64,000 bases of DNA, from assembly GCA_038363925.1 (NCBI GenBank), contig JAQQWL010000006.1, forward strand, positions 848,501-912,500. Reading direction: 5' to 3'. Source of the stretch: Apiospora phragmitis (lineage: Eukaryota > Ascomycota > Sordariomycetes > Amphisphaeriales > Apiosporaceae). Positions 35,998 through 47,027 of this stretch are shown here, in pieces (the stretch's first letter is position 1; each line of letters opens with the position of its first letter). The position numbers and the translations under genes were made by a program. The notes under the pieces are model-generated. The model did no database searches. It had not been told where the DNA came from and was given only the letters and a program-made list of their open reading frames with translations.

Positions 35998-37470
35998 ATG
36001 GCTTTCTCGGCGTTGCCTTGGCATTCTCCAGGGCTCTGCTGTAGTGAGCCTCAAGATGCTTCATTCCATGTTTTCCTCCTCCCAGGGAGTCTCGGCGTCT
36101 GCATTGTCGCTTTGCTTACTCTACCAACCCTGGTAGCTACACTCGCTCTCGACCCCGACTATCTGCAAGCCAGGCAAGATGACGATGCGCATTGGGTCGC
36201 CTCCTGGACCTCGATGCCGCAATTGGTGGAGCAGAACAATCTCCCGCCGGCATCATTCGTATGTGCTTGTCCAAGTCCGACTTTAGAACCAAGGTGCCTA
36301 ACATGAACACGTAGCGAAGTGGTGGTGCCGTATTCAAGGACGCCACGCTCCGTCAATCTCTCCATCTTTCTATCGGGGCAGAGAGATTTCGGTTCCAAAT
36401 TTCAAACACGTTCGGTGGCAGTGCTCTCCCTGTAACTGCAGCTTCGGTCGCTCTGTCGGCTGGTAACAAAGCCGGGGTGAACAGTATTGAAACTGCGACA
36501 CTACACGGTCTCACGTTTAACGGCTCCGAATCGGTGTCCATCCCAAGAGGACAAGTGGTATATAGCGATCCCGTGGATATCAAGGCGGCTGCTCAATCTA
36601 TGGTTACTCTGAGCCTATATACCCAGGCCGGGCAATCCGGCAGTAGCATCACTGGCCACCCCGGAAGCCGGACTACGTCTTGGATGCAGCAAGGTAATCA
36701 TGTGAACGCGTCAACAGTAACAGGTGCCAATACGAAGCATTGGTATTTCGTATCAGAGGTCGATGCTTGGGTGCCGACAACGACGTCGGCTCTGGTTATC
36801 CTGGTGATAGCATAACCGATGGGCGAGGAAGCACGGATGACGCAAACAATCGGTAAACATTCCTTGGCTTTCTCTCGATGACTGGTGCTGACCTTACTTG
36901 CTTAGGTGGCCCGACCTGTTGCTCGCAAACATGCAAAAGTCCAACCTGACCAACATCGGTGTCAACAACCAAGCAGCAGGCGGCAACGCGGTTCTCGCCG
37001 GAGGCCTCGGGCCGCCGCTGCTGCAGCGGTACAAGCGCGACCTGCTCCAAGCCTCGGGCGTCAAGTACTGCCTGCTCTTCGAGGGCGTCAACGACATCGG
37101 CAGCGGCTCGCCGGACTCGGGCACCCAGCAGCGCATCGGCGACCAGCTCATCGCGGCCTTCAAGCAGATCGCTTCGGATGCGCACAAGGCCGGCCTCCGC
37201 GTCTTTGCGGCAACCATCACGCCGTTCGGTGGGAACGGGCAGAGCTACAGCAACCCGACGCGGGAGGCGACCAGGCAGCGTGTGAACAAGTGGATTCTGG
37301 GAGGCGGTGATGGCAGCTTCAATTTGACCATCGATTTTGCGAAGTCCGTGGCCAACAGCGGTAACCCGGGGACATTGGCCACCCAGTATGATAGCGGTGA
37401 CCATCTACATCTTAACCCTGCTGGTTACCAGGCAATTGCCGACGCTTTTCCTTTGGACATATTCAATTAG
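35998..37470 (+). CDS. Secreted SGNH/GDSL hydrolase (apparent frameshift)
   Basis: Exons are 35998-36258, 36315-36852 and 36906-37470; with one base added the length is 454 residues. A hydrophobic signal or anchor (GVCIVALLTLPTLVATLA) lies unusually far in, at residues about 33-50, so an intron-shortened or later start is possible. SGNH blocks are all present: block I GDSITDGRG, block III FEGVNDIGSG, and block V DHLHLNPAGYQ with the catalytic Asp and His. The N-terminal part (WVASWTSMPQ, then a jelly-roll-like region) is typical of the larger fungal members. The frame breaks between TSALVIL and GDSITDG at the GG pair 36803-36804, right at the nucleophile serine; one more G joins them. Family members are esterases on polysaccharide acetyl groups or lipids; substrate unknown. 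Confidence 0.82.
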
Positions 37471-37587
37471 GGGCACATGGACAGCAGCCCCGTGCTTATT
37501 TGGCCGGTATATGGGCAGTCAGTCACGCTGTCAAAAGCTGAAAGGGGTGAGTGAATTGTAATGAAAAGAAAAGGCATTGAAAATGGC

Positions 37588-37592
37588 AAAAA
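37588..37592 (-). terminator. Pol III terminator (TTTTT) of tRNA-Lys
   Basis: Five T in the sense of the tRNA, 25 bases after its 3' end. The trailer between them folds into the hairpin listed at 37593-37619. Confidence 0.6.
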
Positions 37593-37619
37593 GAGGACGG
37601 AATTGAACCGTTGTTCCTC
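37593..37619 (-). other. T-arm-like hairpin in tRNA trailer
   Basis: Immediately after the tRNA body the minus strand reads GAGG, a four-pair ACGG/CCGT stem closing a TTCAATT loop, then CCTC, so outer and inner stems both pair. The loop has the T-loop form TTCRANN. It may be a remnant of a neighbouring tRNA or a processing signal. Confidence 0.45.
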
Positions 37620-37730
37620 CCGACGTGGGGGTCGAACCCACAGCCTTGGGATTGTCATTCACACGGTCCTGACTGATTTTCAGCGAGGCGTTCGTAAAAG
37701 TCCCACGCTCTGCCATTGAGCTAGCCGGGA
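37617..37730 (-). tRNA. tRNA-Lys(UUU) with intron
   Basis: The acceptor stem TCCCGGC pairs with GTCGGGA (one G-T). The D arm is GCTC-AATGGCA-GAGC. The anticodon stem TGGGA pairs with TCCCA. The loop reads C-T-TTT-A before the intron and A after it, so the anticodon is UUU. The T arm is GTGGG-TTCGACC-CCCAC and the discriminator base is G. The 42-bp intron (37653-37694) sits one base after the anticodon, the canonical position. The mature length is 72 nt before CCA. Confidence 0.93.
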
Positions 37731-38287
37731 TTGCTGCACTGAGCTGATGAACTGGTTGGCATTAGTTACTAGTTATATTGTAAATAGCAAAGCATAAAGT
37801 GCGTCACGAGTTCAATCAAATCTCATTTAAATCGATCCATGGATGCCACCAACCCGTTTTCCAGTCGGTCCCGTTGTTATACAATTCAATCAGTCAGTCA
37901 ATACTGACACTTTATTTATTCTACCAGCACCTTCTTGTACATGAATTGATATATGCTTAGCGTCTGTCTACGTCGTAATCGACTAGTTACGCTTTATTTC
38001 GTCCAGTGATGAGCCAACTCCTCAATTTTAAACCTGCCCGAGTCGTTCGTCCAAGCTCTTCAGAGGATACTAATTCTTGGAAGCCCTTTACCGAACCTGG
38101 CTGCTCTATTACGAGCGTTTTCCGACATTAAATTGTCAGTTTGTGGCCTGTCGCCTGTAGGTGCATAGCCATGACTTTGACTCGCCCATCTGCCACATTG
38201 ATTTGGACCCGCGAGAGGGACTATGCCACTTGCCCATGATAAACCCCCCACGCCTCTGAATGCAAGTCGCCGCCTTTCCCGGATCTT
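37731..38287. other. Intergenic
   Basis: 5' flank of the tRNA and 3' flank of the DUF1304 gene. No other feature recognised. Confidence 0.5.
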
Positions 38288-38653
38288 CTACAGTCCCAAG
38301 AGTACAATCACCCCAGATATCGCCGCGGGCACCGCCTGGACGAACAGGATCTTCTTGTTGGCGGTCAGCCCGCCGTAGACGCCCGCGACGCCCACGCAGC
38401 CGAGGAAGAAGAGCTGGAGCTGCTTCGCGACCGCGGGCGCCGGGTGGGCGAGGGCCCAGACGAAGCCGGCGGCTAGGAAGCCGTTGTACAGCCCCTGGTT
38501 CGCCGCCAGCGTCTTGGTCTTCTCGGCGAAGTCGGGCTTGAGACCGAACGCCTTGCGCCCGCGCGGCGTCGTCCAGAGGAACATCTCCAGGACCATGATG
38601 TAGCCGTGCAGGCCGGCCATGAGGCCCGTTGCGGCGGTGGAGAGGAGGGGCAT
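38288..38653 (-). CDS. DUF1304 integral membrane protein
   Basis: 121 residues, single exon. Four hydrophobic helices fill most of the chain: residues about 5-27, 52-71, 76-95 and 100-119. The family features are a first-helix segment with HGYIMVLEMFLWTTPRGRKAFG and the following KTKTLAANQGLYNGFLAAG, which match the short four-helix DUF1304 proteins found in bacteria and fungi. Function is unknown in the family. The length is normal and the gene is intact. Confidence 0.85.
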   Translation of the reverse strand: MPLLSTAATGLMAGLHGYIMVLEMFLWTTPRGRKAFGLKPDFAEKTKTLAANQGLYNGFLAAGFVWALAHPAPAVAKQLQLFFLGCVGVAGVYGGLTANKKILFVQAVPAAISGVIVLLGL

Positions 38654-39405
38654 GGCTGATGGTGGTGGTGGTGAGAGAGACGGAAGGTGGTAAGTGTGTC
38701 AATTGAGAGAGTTGAATTCGGGGTATAGTGAGGAACACTCGCAAACAACGCTGACTGTAACCCAAAGAGTAGAATGAGAGGAATGAGAATAAGAGCTAGC
38801 CACGATGTCAACTTGGGGATTGGGAAGATTCAACTGCACGGTGCTCTTCATGGGACAAGACAGCTGGTGTTCTATTTAGCAACTCGCATTGAGTTCCATG
38901 TCGACTGACTCGTACCCATGCACGCCAAGGTTGTTTTTTTAGCGTAGGGCCCCTTGCCCAGCGTAACGAGGCTTCCCGCCATACGACGTAGTACGTAGTA
39001 CGTTTGCGAAACAATTTGCTGTCACCAAACCACGGTGCATCAATCTTAACATCATTCTTTCTGCTGTCTTTTTGGCGGTCACGTGCAAACGACGACTGTC
39101 TCAACCAGCAGTGGATGTTGATGGACCGGTTCGAGTAGAGCCATCCTCAACACGCATACTCTCTACCATGGACAGGGAGACTGCTGATTATCCGATGCTA
39201 CTACGGTTTGATCTCACATACGGGCAGAGAGAGCGCAAATTTCGAGTGAGCATCATTCCGAGTTCGTCCTAACGTGCTTGCAATGGCAACTCGGCTGCTT
39301 TCACGGATTATTCTGTACTGCGAATATAAAGCATGGAAACTACGCTACCATCGCTCCTTCCATCAACCTGATAAGGGCAAATACTAGCCCAAAGCTGAAG
39401 CTATC
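38654..39405. other. Intergenic
   Basis: Promoter of the DUF1304 gene and 3' flank of the HET gene. Nothing else seen. Confidence 0.5.
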
Positions 39406-41216
39406 CTAAACCAAGGCAATAGTACCAGTATACCCATGGTCGAAGATACTCAAACCCCCATGCAGTACCCTGCTTAGAAACGTTCCAACGCGATAGTGAG
39501 TGTCTGACTGAGCTGCCGGGTAAAGAAGAAGACCCCACGCGTCCCGTTCGTGTTCCGGACCGCAGAGTGTGCAGCAGCCAGGGCCAATGTCGCCACGATT
39601 CCTATCCTGGTAGAATGTCCGACGGTACTCCAATCTGTGAAGGACCGTTAAGTGATCGTTATCCCCGCCTTCCAGTCGCCGCACCCGACCCGTTATCGTT
39701 TCTGGAAGCTCGGAGCAGCAACTGGAAAGAAGCAGGAGTCGAAACTTGCGCCTGTAGTCGTCCATGTGTGCCTTCCAGAAAAAATCTGCTTTTACATGGA
39801 CTGACTGTCCCTCTGACAAGGTATACCAAACCCCTGATTGGCGAGAGTCCTTGGTCTCCCATGCTCCGGGGATTTCTAGAAGCATACCGGACAAGTGAAG
39901 TGTTGCACGCTGGATTCTCCCGAGTGGCGCTTTTCCGTCTACATGGCTCTCGGCACGCACGTGGCGTAATTCCGACCTAAGATGACTCCGTACCCGACAA
40001 AGACGACTTGCTGATGGTGTCATGGTAAACTCGGAAAACTCCTGACGGCGACCGGTCCAGCTCCAAGAAGGGCCAATTCTGCGGTCATTCGCGGATATAG
40101 AATCAAATAATTCCCGAAATTCGTGTCCCTCTATACCATTGGAATCCCACAGAAGGCCATATTCTATGTCATTGACCCAAAGACCTGCGATATATCCATC
40201 CTTGTAAATATCTTGGAATATCCGGGCTATACCAGACAGGCCTGGTAAGACGTCGTTGTTATCCGACGAATGTAATAAGCGGAACTCCTCAATAATTGAG
40301 CACCACATATCTGGGAAAAGGTTACTGTGGTTGAGGATCTCATCGCGTGTGATAGAGTACCTAGATTGGTCTTGGCGCCTTTTGTAGTCGAAATTGTCCT
40401 TGAACTTGTCCTTGAAAACGTGCCGATCCTCGCTTGTTATGACGTTACCAACGTGAACGTGAGTCATATATCGGCACCGAAATATAGCTTTCTCGGTGCT
40501 AGCATTCTTTCTTCTAAGGTCACTTGTCATTAGGAACCACACTTCTCGAGAAATTGTGCCCGAATCCATGCTGGTGAAGTATCGAAAAAAGGAGTGAATA
40601 AGATCTACTTACGGAAGACCCAACCACGTAAGCTCCAATAGGAAATCCTCAACTCTATCTGCAAGGGCGAAAGCAAGTACTTTTCACGGTGATTACCATA
40701 GAATGGTCGTATTTTGTCGCTACGACATGGGAATAGAGAAATGGTTTCCGTTGGAGAAGATGAGTTGGCAGGGACCAGGGAAAGATCCAATCGGGCGTTT
40801 GTGCGCTGAAGAAAACCTTCAAGACAGGAGTATGTCGCCATGGCACAGATAGTGAGGGCTGAGCCAGCAAATACTTTCTCCATATCGTAGCTCTGCCCTT
40901 CCCAGTCGGTGGTATCGTATTGGAGAATACACAATGCGTCAACCCACAAGAACCGGAATCCAAGGGCTCGACACGTGGTTACAGCATCCTGAACCACTGG
41001 AGTGAGGATTCCGAATCCGACACCCTTGTACAGTCTTTCATTTGACTCTGCCGTTAGTAGCAACTGTTGGCTTGCGTCCATGGGCGGGACATCTCTCAAG
41101 TCGTCTTGGCCTAACGCCAATGGCTCGGCAGACGGCTTCTGAAGTTGGGCGAGATACCGAATAACAGGCGACAAAGACTTTACTTTTGCATCTTTCCAAA
41201 AGTTCAACCCTACCAC
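39406..41216 (-). pseudogene. HET-domain gene, probably broken
   Basis: Two long frames together make a HET (heterokaryon incompatibility) protein. The first (ending at 40605) has the core motif RFLWVDALCILQYD, then DWEGQSYDMEKVFAGSALTI and a terminal SYWSLRGWVF. The second (40569-39406) carries the C-terminal part, with SREVWFLMTSDL, DRRIGPSWSWTGRR and a long tail. HET domains trigger cell death after fusion of incompatible hyphae. Three defects are visible. The frame containing the core has no ATG before the HET motifs (the nominal first codon at 41216 is GTG). The first HET motif (a YxxLSYxWG-type sequence) is not found. The GTAAGT donor after GWVF and the only nearby acceptor leave the reading frame one base off. 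One of these could be assembly error; together they suggest a relic. Confidence 0.6.
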
Positions 41217-41495
41217 AATTGTGACAGATCCTGCAGCAGTAAGGTAGTAGGTTGTGCTGCTTCGGGTAGTGACACCTCACTTTATTTAAGCGGGTGATGG
41301 CCCTTCGTGCATGTCATTCATGAAGATTCATGACGGGTAGCCAAACGAAACAGGATTATTCTTAGGAATAGTTTTGCGAAACGATATGACGCGATGGCAG
41401 GGTATGCATTGAGATAATGCAGACTCCATACTACGTCACTTGTACCAACCATTTCTTGGTTTAAAGGGGCGTGCCCTATTATAGCAAGTACACAC

Positions 41496-42421
41496 TTATA
41501 AACGCTGCGACCCGCTAAACACCTCAGCTCTACTAAGTAACGGAAACCAAAACAGAGAGATAAGCGTAACGACCGCTGAGAAGGGAACCGATGCGTTCTG
41601 TAGATCTGTAAGGCTGTGCCAGTAAAATTGCCATAGAAACCAGAAGGCAAAAGGCCCAGCCAGGATGGCCAGATGGTACAGAGACACAAGAATGAGACTG
41701 ACTCTCTCCACGGCTATTAGACCCCAGATCTCCTTTCGATTGTCGAAGTCTTCCTGTTCTATGCGGCGATCCCTCTTCGGAATGCATTGCGTGGCGCCGT
41801 AGGACCCAGACAAACGCCGGCGACACGACCGAACATGAAGCAGGTGACTGTGGCGCTGGCCGCCTCGGAAACACTGGTAGAAACGGTTCTAAAATTCATG
41901 TTCACTGATATGAGGTTCGGGCTTCGGGGGCCGGATGAAGTCATAGTCGGTGGCGGTTACGTCTGGAAACTTTGGATGCCTTACCGATGGATAGCACTCC
42001 TGGTTCGCACACATCATCTGCTTCAGATACTTAGAAGCCCTGTCCTCTTGTACCGAGAAAACGTAGAAAGAAACGAATCAGCGAAAAGAAATTTGCGTAC
42101 AGAAACGAAGTTACAGTGGCTATAAATCATATAGCTCAACCAATAACGGATGTAACCACGGATACGAATATACTCTTCCTTTAGTCTGGCGTAAAAGATC
42201 GTATCATTCATATACTGTGTTTGAATCTGGGCGACCTCGAACTGATGACCCCCTTGACTGACGGCGACGAAGACAATGTTCCCTTGAGTCAACATGCCAT
42301 CAGTGCTTATGCTAGAGCCTGTCCTATCAAACAAGACAGGACCAGGCTGGGAATTAGGGGAGTTGGGCGTATTCGTACGGTCAATATGGGCAGGCGACGG
42401 CCTGAGTGGGTTGTCCGCCAA
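41496..42421 (-). pseudogene. Fungal membrane protein of unknown function, broken by stop codon
   Basis: The first exon frame contains SQGGHQFEVAQIQTQYMNDT and RLKEEYIRIRGYIRYWLSYM, followed by YSHCNFVSV. A second frame gives TATDYDFIRPPKPEPHISEH and then EF, a TAG at 41889-41891, and in the same frame NRFYQCFRGG. This continues to EIWGLIAVERVSLILVSLYH and a two-span C-terminus with LTDLQNASVPFSAVVTLISLFW. I recall this order (FE-AQI, RG, HC-FV, EHEF, RFY, DLQNASVP) from a fungal family often encoded beside NLR genes. The TAG sits where the family continues without a break. The upstream exons are unclear; a good intron (GTAAGT to TTTAG, 42560-42614 approximately) suggests more coding sequence to about 42.64 kb. 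Confidence 0.5.
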
Positions 42422-42795
42422 GTTTTGAAGAGGAACGGGCGGCTGTCGGTACCTATATCCAGAAACTGGTCTTGACTGTGGCTGATACTTCGTAAGAAGT
42501 CGCTGGAAGCCCTTAGCAAGGCGGGGCGGAAGGCACGCTCGCCTAATGATACCACATTCCTAAATGTAAATTATTGCTGAAATGGGACTCAGTACTATTC
42601 CATTAACTTACGCAATTCCATGATATGATATATCCGTCTCGGTGTCCGGACCTAACGGGGTCAAGAAACGGCCACCAGGACCACTCAGCTCCCGTGGCCG
42701 CCTCTAATGACAATTACCATTCGTCGAAAAGCGAATGCCCGATAAGTTGATCGAAAATGGCGCTGCGGTTGACCAAGTCCAATTCCATGGCCAGG

Positions 42796-44513
42796 TCAAG
42801 CAATATGTTTTTCTTCGGTTCGGGTCGCTCCAGTTATGTGTTTCTGTACCAAAGCTCGCATCTCAGTATGAAATGTGAGAGAAGCCGCATTGCTAAGCCT
42901 GACGTTTTCTCCGGCGACATCGATTCCGCGCTCGCCGTCCTCGATGGACTCGGCGGCGTCTATTTCTAACACGCGCCGGTTATTGATGTTCTCTACGTTA
43001 ACATCATCTGACTTGGACATCGAGGTCTCGCGCTGAAGCCTCACGTACTCTCTTGCCATTGCTGCAGCAAGGTATGAGTTATCCTGAACAACCTTGAATA
43101 GCGTATGGATATCTCGATGGATCTCTTTACTGCGGTTGCGAAGTTGTATTGCGACGTACTTGGCATCCGCCGTCTCGGATTCCTGGGGTGGTTCTTTAAA
43201 GAAGGAGCGCGGTAGCAGACCAAAATTGCGCACACTGTCTGTAACCGATGATATTGAACTGCTGTCAGAAATCCCCATGCTGAATATGGACAAGACGGAT
43301 AAGGCAGCCCAAGAATACGCTTCGCTCCTCGTACTGTTTGCATGTCCCTCAAGCTCAATTTGGAGAAGCGAATTTAACACCTCTTTCGCAAGCCATGCGT
43401 TTCCGGCTATCACCTCGACGACGTCATCTGTGTTGGCGACCCGGTCCCCTAGCTAGTCGAGAGCCAGCGTCATGGCCTCGCGACTATGCGTATTCCCGGT
43501 TTCCATTCCCTCGAGAATAGTTCCGTACAGTGCTTCAAGTCCTTCGGGTAAGCATTGCAAGCATTTAACAGCGTCTTTGGATGCCACCTTGGCCAGTTCG
43601 CCACAGGCTAAACGAATCCATAGGAACGTGCCTTGGGCCTTGTCGCGAAGGATGTTCTTGACTTGCTGGGTCGCAATGTAGTTATTCCTCTTTGCAAGCT
43701 GCGCAACCTTTTCGTCAAGATAATAATCAATGTCTTGTTTTGCTTGTGGGAAGCGAGCCAGTTCGGCCTTCGCGGCAAACTGGTTCAGAGCGTTGCCTAC
43801 CTCTGGATAAGGCCGACTGGTGACCAGAACCCTGAAGTTTTTCACAGTCTCGGACGACGAAAAAGCCTCCTCTAGCTGTTGAAGAAGCGTTACCCGAGAC
43901 TTTGCGTCGCATTCGTCAAGGGCATCAATGATGCAGAACTTGAACCCAGTCCGCTCGTCGCCAGCCGCTTTGATGAACATGGACCAAACAGCGTCAAATG
44001 ATGTGAATAGCTTGGGACCGCGCTCATCGTGTATGTACTTCTAGAGGGCGTAGTCGAGGAGCTGCGGATGCTGCTGGACAAGCTGGAGCAAAAGTCCCCT
44101 GACTACCGACGTGGCCGTCTTCCGCTTCTTGAAATTTAAATCGCAGAAGAAGTATACAAGCGTCTTCCCGTTCGTTTGGGCGAATACTTCGGTGAGCTTG
44201 TTAGTCAGGTAGAGCGCCATAGTGGACTTTCCGGTGCCTGGGTTTCCATATAACCACAGGACGTTAGAACGACCCGTTAGCTCCTCTCGAGGACCCAACT
44301 AGGTTGTCAGCTCCTCCGTCGCGAGAAACCATTCACACGTGTTCGCTGTGCGTTGTCCTATCTTGCGTTCCATCTTGTCCTTGTCTCGGCCGGGTCGGTC
44401 AAGAACAGATCACGCAGACAGTCGCGGGCTTCTGGCCTCTGGGTGAGAGGCCCGTCTTTGGAGATCCAAGGCCGGTCGACATTGGCCCCCAATCCGTGTA
44501 CGGCGACGATACT
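42796..44513 (-). pseudogene. NACHT (NLR-type) NTPase gene with stop codons
   Basis: One reading frame carries, in order, SIVAVHGLGANVDRPWISKD, DCLRDLFLTDP, a one-base frame break near 44386, NTCEWFLATEEL and a TAG at 44299-44301. Walker A LWLYGNPGTGKST follows, then a TAG at 44041-44043, and KYIHDERGPKLFTSFDAVWS leading to Walker B FKFCIIDALDECD. Next come FRVLVTSRPYPEV, GTFLWIRLACGEL, a TAG at 43453-43455, then LGDRVANTDDVVEVIAGNAW and a long helical tail to 42796. All three TAG codons are in phase with the conserved sequence on both sides, which I checked by codon counting. This is the NACHT module of fungal NLRs, which sense non-self or allelic partners. Relatives I recall have Trp (CEW...ELTTW) and Gln (LLDQRGD) at two stops; both changes are transitions. 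The N-terminal SIVAVHGLG piece resembles the start of a hydrolase module. Confidence 0.75.
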
Positions 44514-46233
44514 GCACTTTCTCAGGGAGACTGTCTATACCACGAGAGGATAAACTCACTCGAATTAGGTCGATCCATCAGACGGGTCGTGATGGGGTAC
44601 CTCGAGAGTGGATCGAGATCGGGAAGACGCTGGGGTCGTTGTAGCTCCTTCAGCGGGGTCCTCGTGTCCGAGTTAGGGTGCCTCGTCTTGTAGCAGGGCC
44701 CGCGTGGCTTCTCCATCCTGTTCCCTTCTAGGGTGAAAATTGGATGTATTGGTAGATGGCTGGTATGGTTGCCCCTTGGTTTGTTCGATATTAGACATAA
44801 TGAGGATAAGTACTTAAGGCCGGCGGGAGCATGCCTCGATTAGGGCTGGGTATTTGAAACGTATAGCGCAATATATGAAATACCGATCCAGGAAAGACGG
44901 CCAATGTGTTTCCTTTTAGCCTCGTTGGAATAGTTCAGAAAGAGAACAGTTTAGTAACAAGTACTGGGCGCCTGTTGGGTTATGAAAATAATGGAAAATA
45001 AGACACGTCAGCAACAGAGAGAGGCAGACCGTCGCCACTAAGTGCCATGCCGTATATCTCTAATCACAAAAAAGCGATCGCAAAAGTCGAACCAAGTTGG
45101 CAGCATGACGTGATGCTCAAACGAGGGCGGATGGGAGGGGCTGAGAGTTAGATACAGGGGATGGCTAGACTAGCAAGCGATGCCCCCGAATTTAAAACCA
45201 GACGAATCAGCATTGCCAGCAGGGGTCAGACTCTTCTTCTAGCTGGCCGCATCACTCGTGACTGTGTTGTGCATAACGAATAGAAGGTGCACATGTGTAC
45301 TACTTCATGTATGACTCAAAAGTTCTGCAGGCAGTGCGGCGTCATACTCATCCAGTCTTTTGATGGGCTTTACCCCTAATCTTCCCTTGCCATCATCGTG
45401 CCCATTGTACAGATGGATAAGCGCTACCCGGTCCGTTCCGTCGTGCAGCTTCGATACACTCTTTTCTTTTACGTATATTATGGAGGAGTTGCGCCAGGAG
45501 CTTCTGTGGAAATAGGAAGTATTCAGGCTTTGAGAAGCATAGATTAAGTCACTGCTATGCTCCTACCTGCAGACGACCCCGCAGTCGCGGGTAGAGTATG
45601 CGAGGACGGCATTGTTAGGCCTGGTTCAGGTTACACCAGCGTCCTTGCAAGGTCCAGCCACATTTGAGCCAGCGACTCTGGTGGAAGGAGGACTCTGCAT
45701 TGGGTAGTTCATCTCCTGGAGGCACATCACTGAGGGTAAACAAGTGTAACATAGTCGAGATGCTTTGTGATATCGCCTGCACGGGATCTCACTACGCTTT
45801 CTGGGGCAAAATGCTGCGACTCTTTTCACGACGTGAAGGCGACAAGCGGGGCTCGAGATGGTCCATCTGGACCCCGAATCGTAAGCACAAGCTCGACACC
45901 AACGCCCATGGCGTTGGCGTCCAGAATCAAGCTACTTATGCTCGCTTCGTTGCTCTACAGTACGTACAGATCTTGGAGGTTTGCAAAGAGGTTTACTTAT
46001 TCGCGCGGCTCAAAGCATCACGTACTTACGCTCGGACCATACCACTCAATGACTCATAGTACTCCACGTGGAGGACAATAGTACTATATTGAATAGCCTC
46101 GATGTAATGTCGTATGGACTGGAGTACAGAATGCTACAACCGAGCAGGTGCCCGAGTAGAGCTTGGCTCTGATGGAAATACACTAGGGGGGACAAAACCA
46201 CGCCCTCTAATCAGTGTTATAATCCACTATCAA
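44514..46233. other. Intergenic, no supported gene
   Basis: A 64-codon ATG frame at 44522-44716 on the minus strand could be a 5' exon of the NACHT gene, but no splice sites join it cleanly. The rest shows nothing recognisable; open frames near 45.7-46.06 kb are not convincing. Confidence 0.4.
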
Positions 46234-47027
46234 TCAGTCAACGAGCTCCCAGGCCTCACCAGCGCCAGAGATCTTCTTGACGGTCGGCTCCCTGTTCTGG
46301 CTGGTGACTTCGGCCAAGAAGCTGGTTTGGAGATCTCTCAGTCGCAACCGGCAACTGTGTCCGCCCAAGTGGACCTTTCCGTCATCACCGGCGCCGATCT
46401 GCTTCGAAGAGTCCGTAGCTGCCTCGATGATAATGAAGTCGTCGTCGATCATGACAACACCCATCTGGTCTCCGTCGATTCTGATGCGGAAGCGGGTACG
46501 AGCCGTCTCGGACGCAAAGACCTCTCCATTGTCGCTTGCCCAGTAGAGCTTCGGATTCCCCTGGGCGCGGATGTAGAATCTGGATTCAAGAAATAATTAG
46601 AACAAGGAGCCTAGTTATACGAGGTGACATATCCGGATGTTAAAAGACAAAGGGGGAGTGGATCTACATACGTCTTGCCGCTGATGCGATCCGTTCGACC
46701 CTGATGTTCAAAAGTGGTGATTCCGCGCCCGGTGAGATCGTTCTGAAGATTGAACAGCATGATGTCGTTCATCTCCTTGCAATCTGGTGGGTTGGTATTA
46801 AGGTAGGTGAAGTAATCTGGAGCCAGGCGCTGGTAATCAGAATGTTTACTGCTGACCTTGCGCCACCATTGATCCATGATATCCGCGGTAGGGGCTACTG
46901 CGACCCATCGCCAGGTCGAAGCGGTCTTGCTCTGTTGTTCTCATGAGTATAATAGGCGCGAAAGAAAGAAGTTCGAGAGTAATTCCGGGTTGGGACTTAC
47001 GTATTTGATATAAGCGTAGTAGACCAT
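46234..47027 (-). CDS. Orphan three-exon protein, possibly beta-trefoil-like
   Basis: Exons 47027-47001, 46931-46672 and 46579-46234 encode 210 residues, with introns of 69 and 92 bp. The first exon is only MVYYAYIKY. The middle part (WRWVAVAPTADIMDQWWRKV, then DYFTYLNTNPPDCKEMND) is polar and there is no signal peptide or membrane span. The C-terminal half is strand-rich: FYIRAQGNPKLYWASDNGEV, ETARTRFRIRIDGDQMGVVM, HLGGHSCRLRLRDLQTSFL. The alternation of aromatic/hydrophobic with turn residues resembles beta-trefoil lectin-type domains; this is a weak impression, not a match. Splice signals and phase are clean, so the gene looks real. It lies between the decayed NLR gene and a degenerate repeat region, typical of lineage-specific genes. 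Confidence 0.65.
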
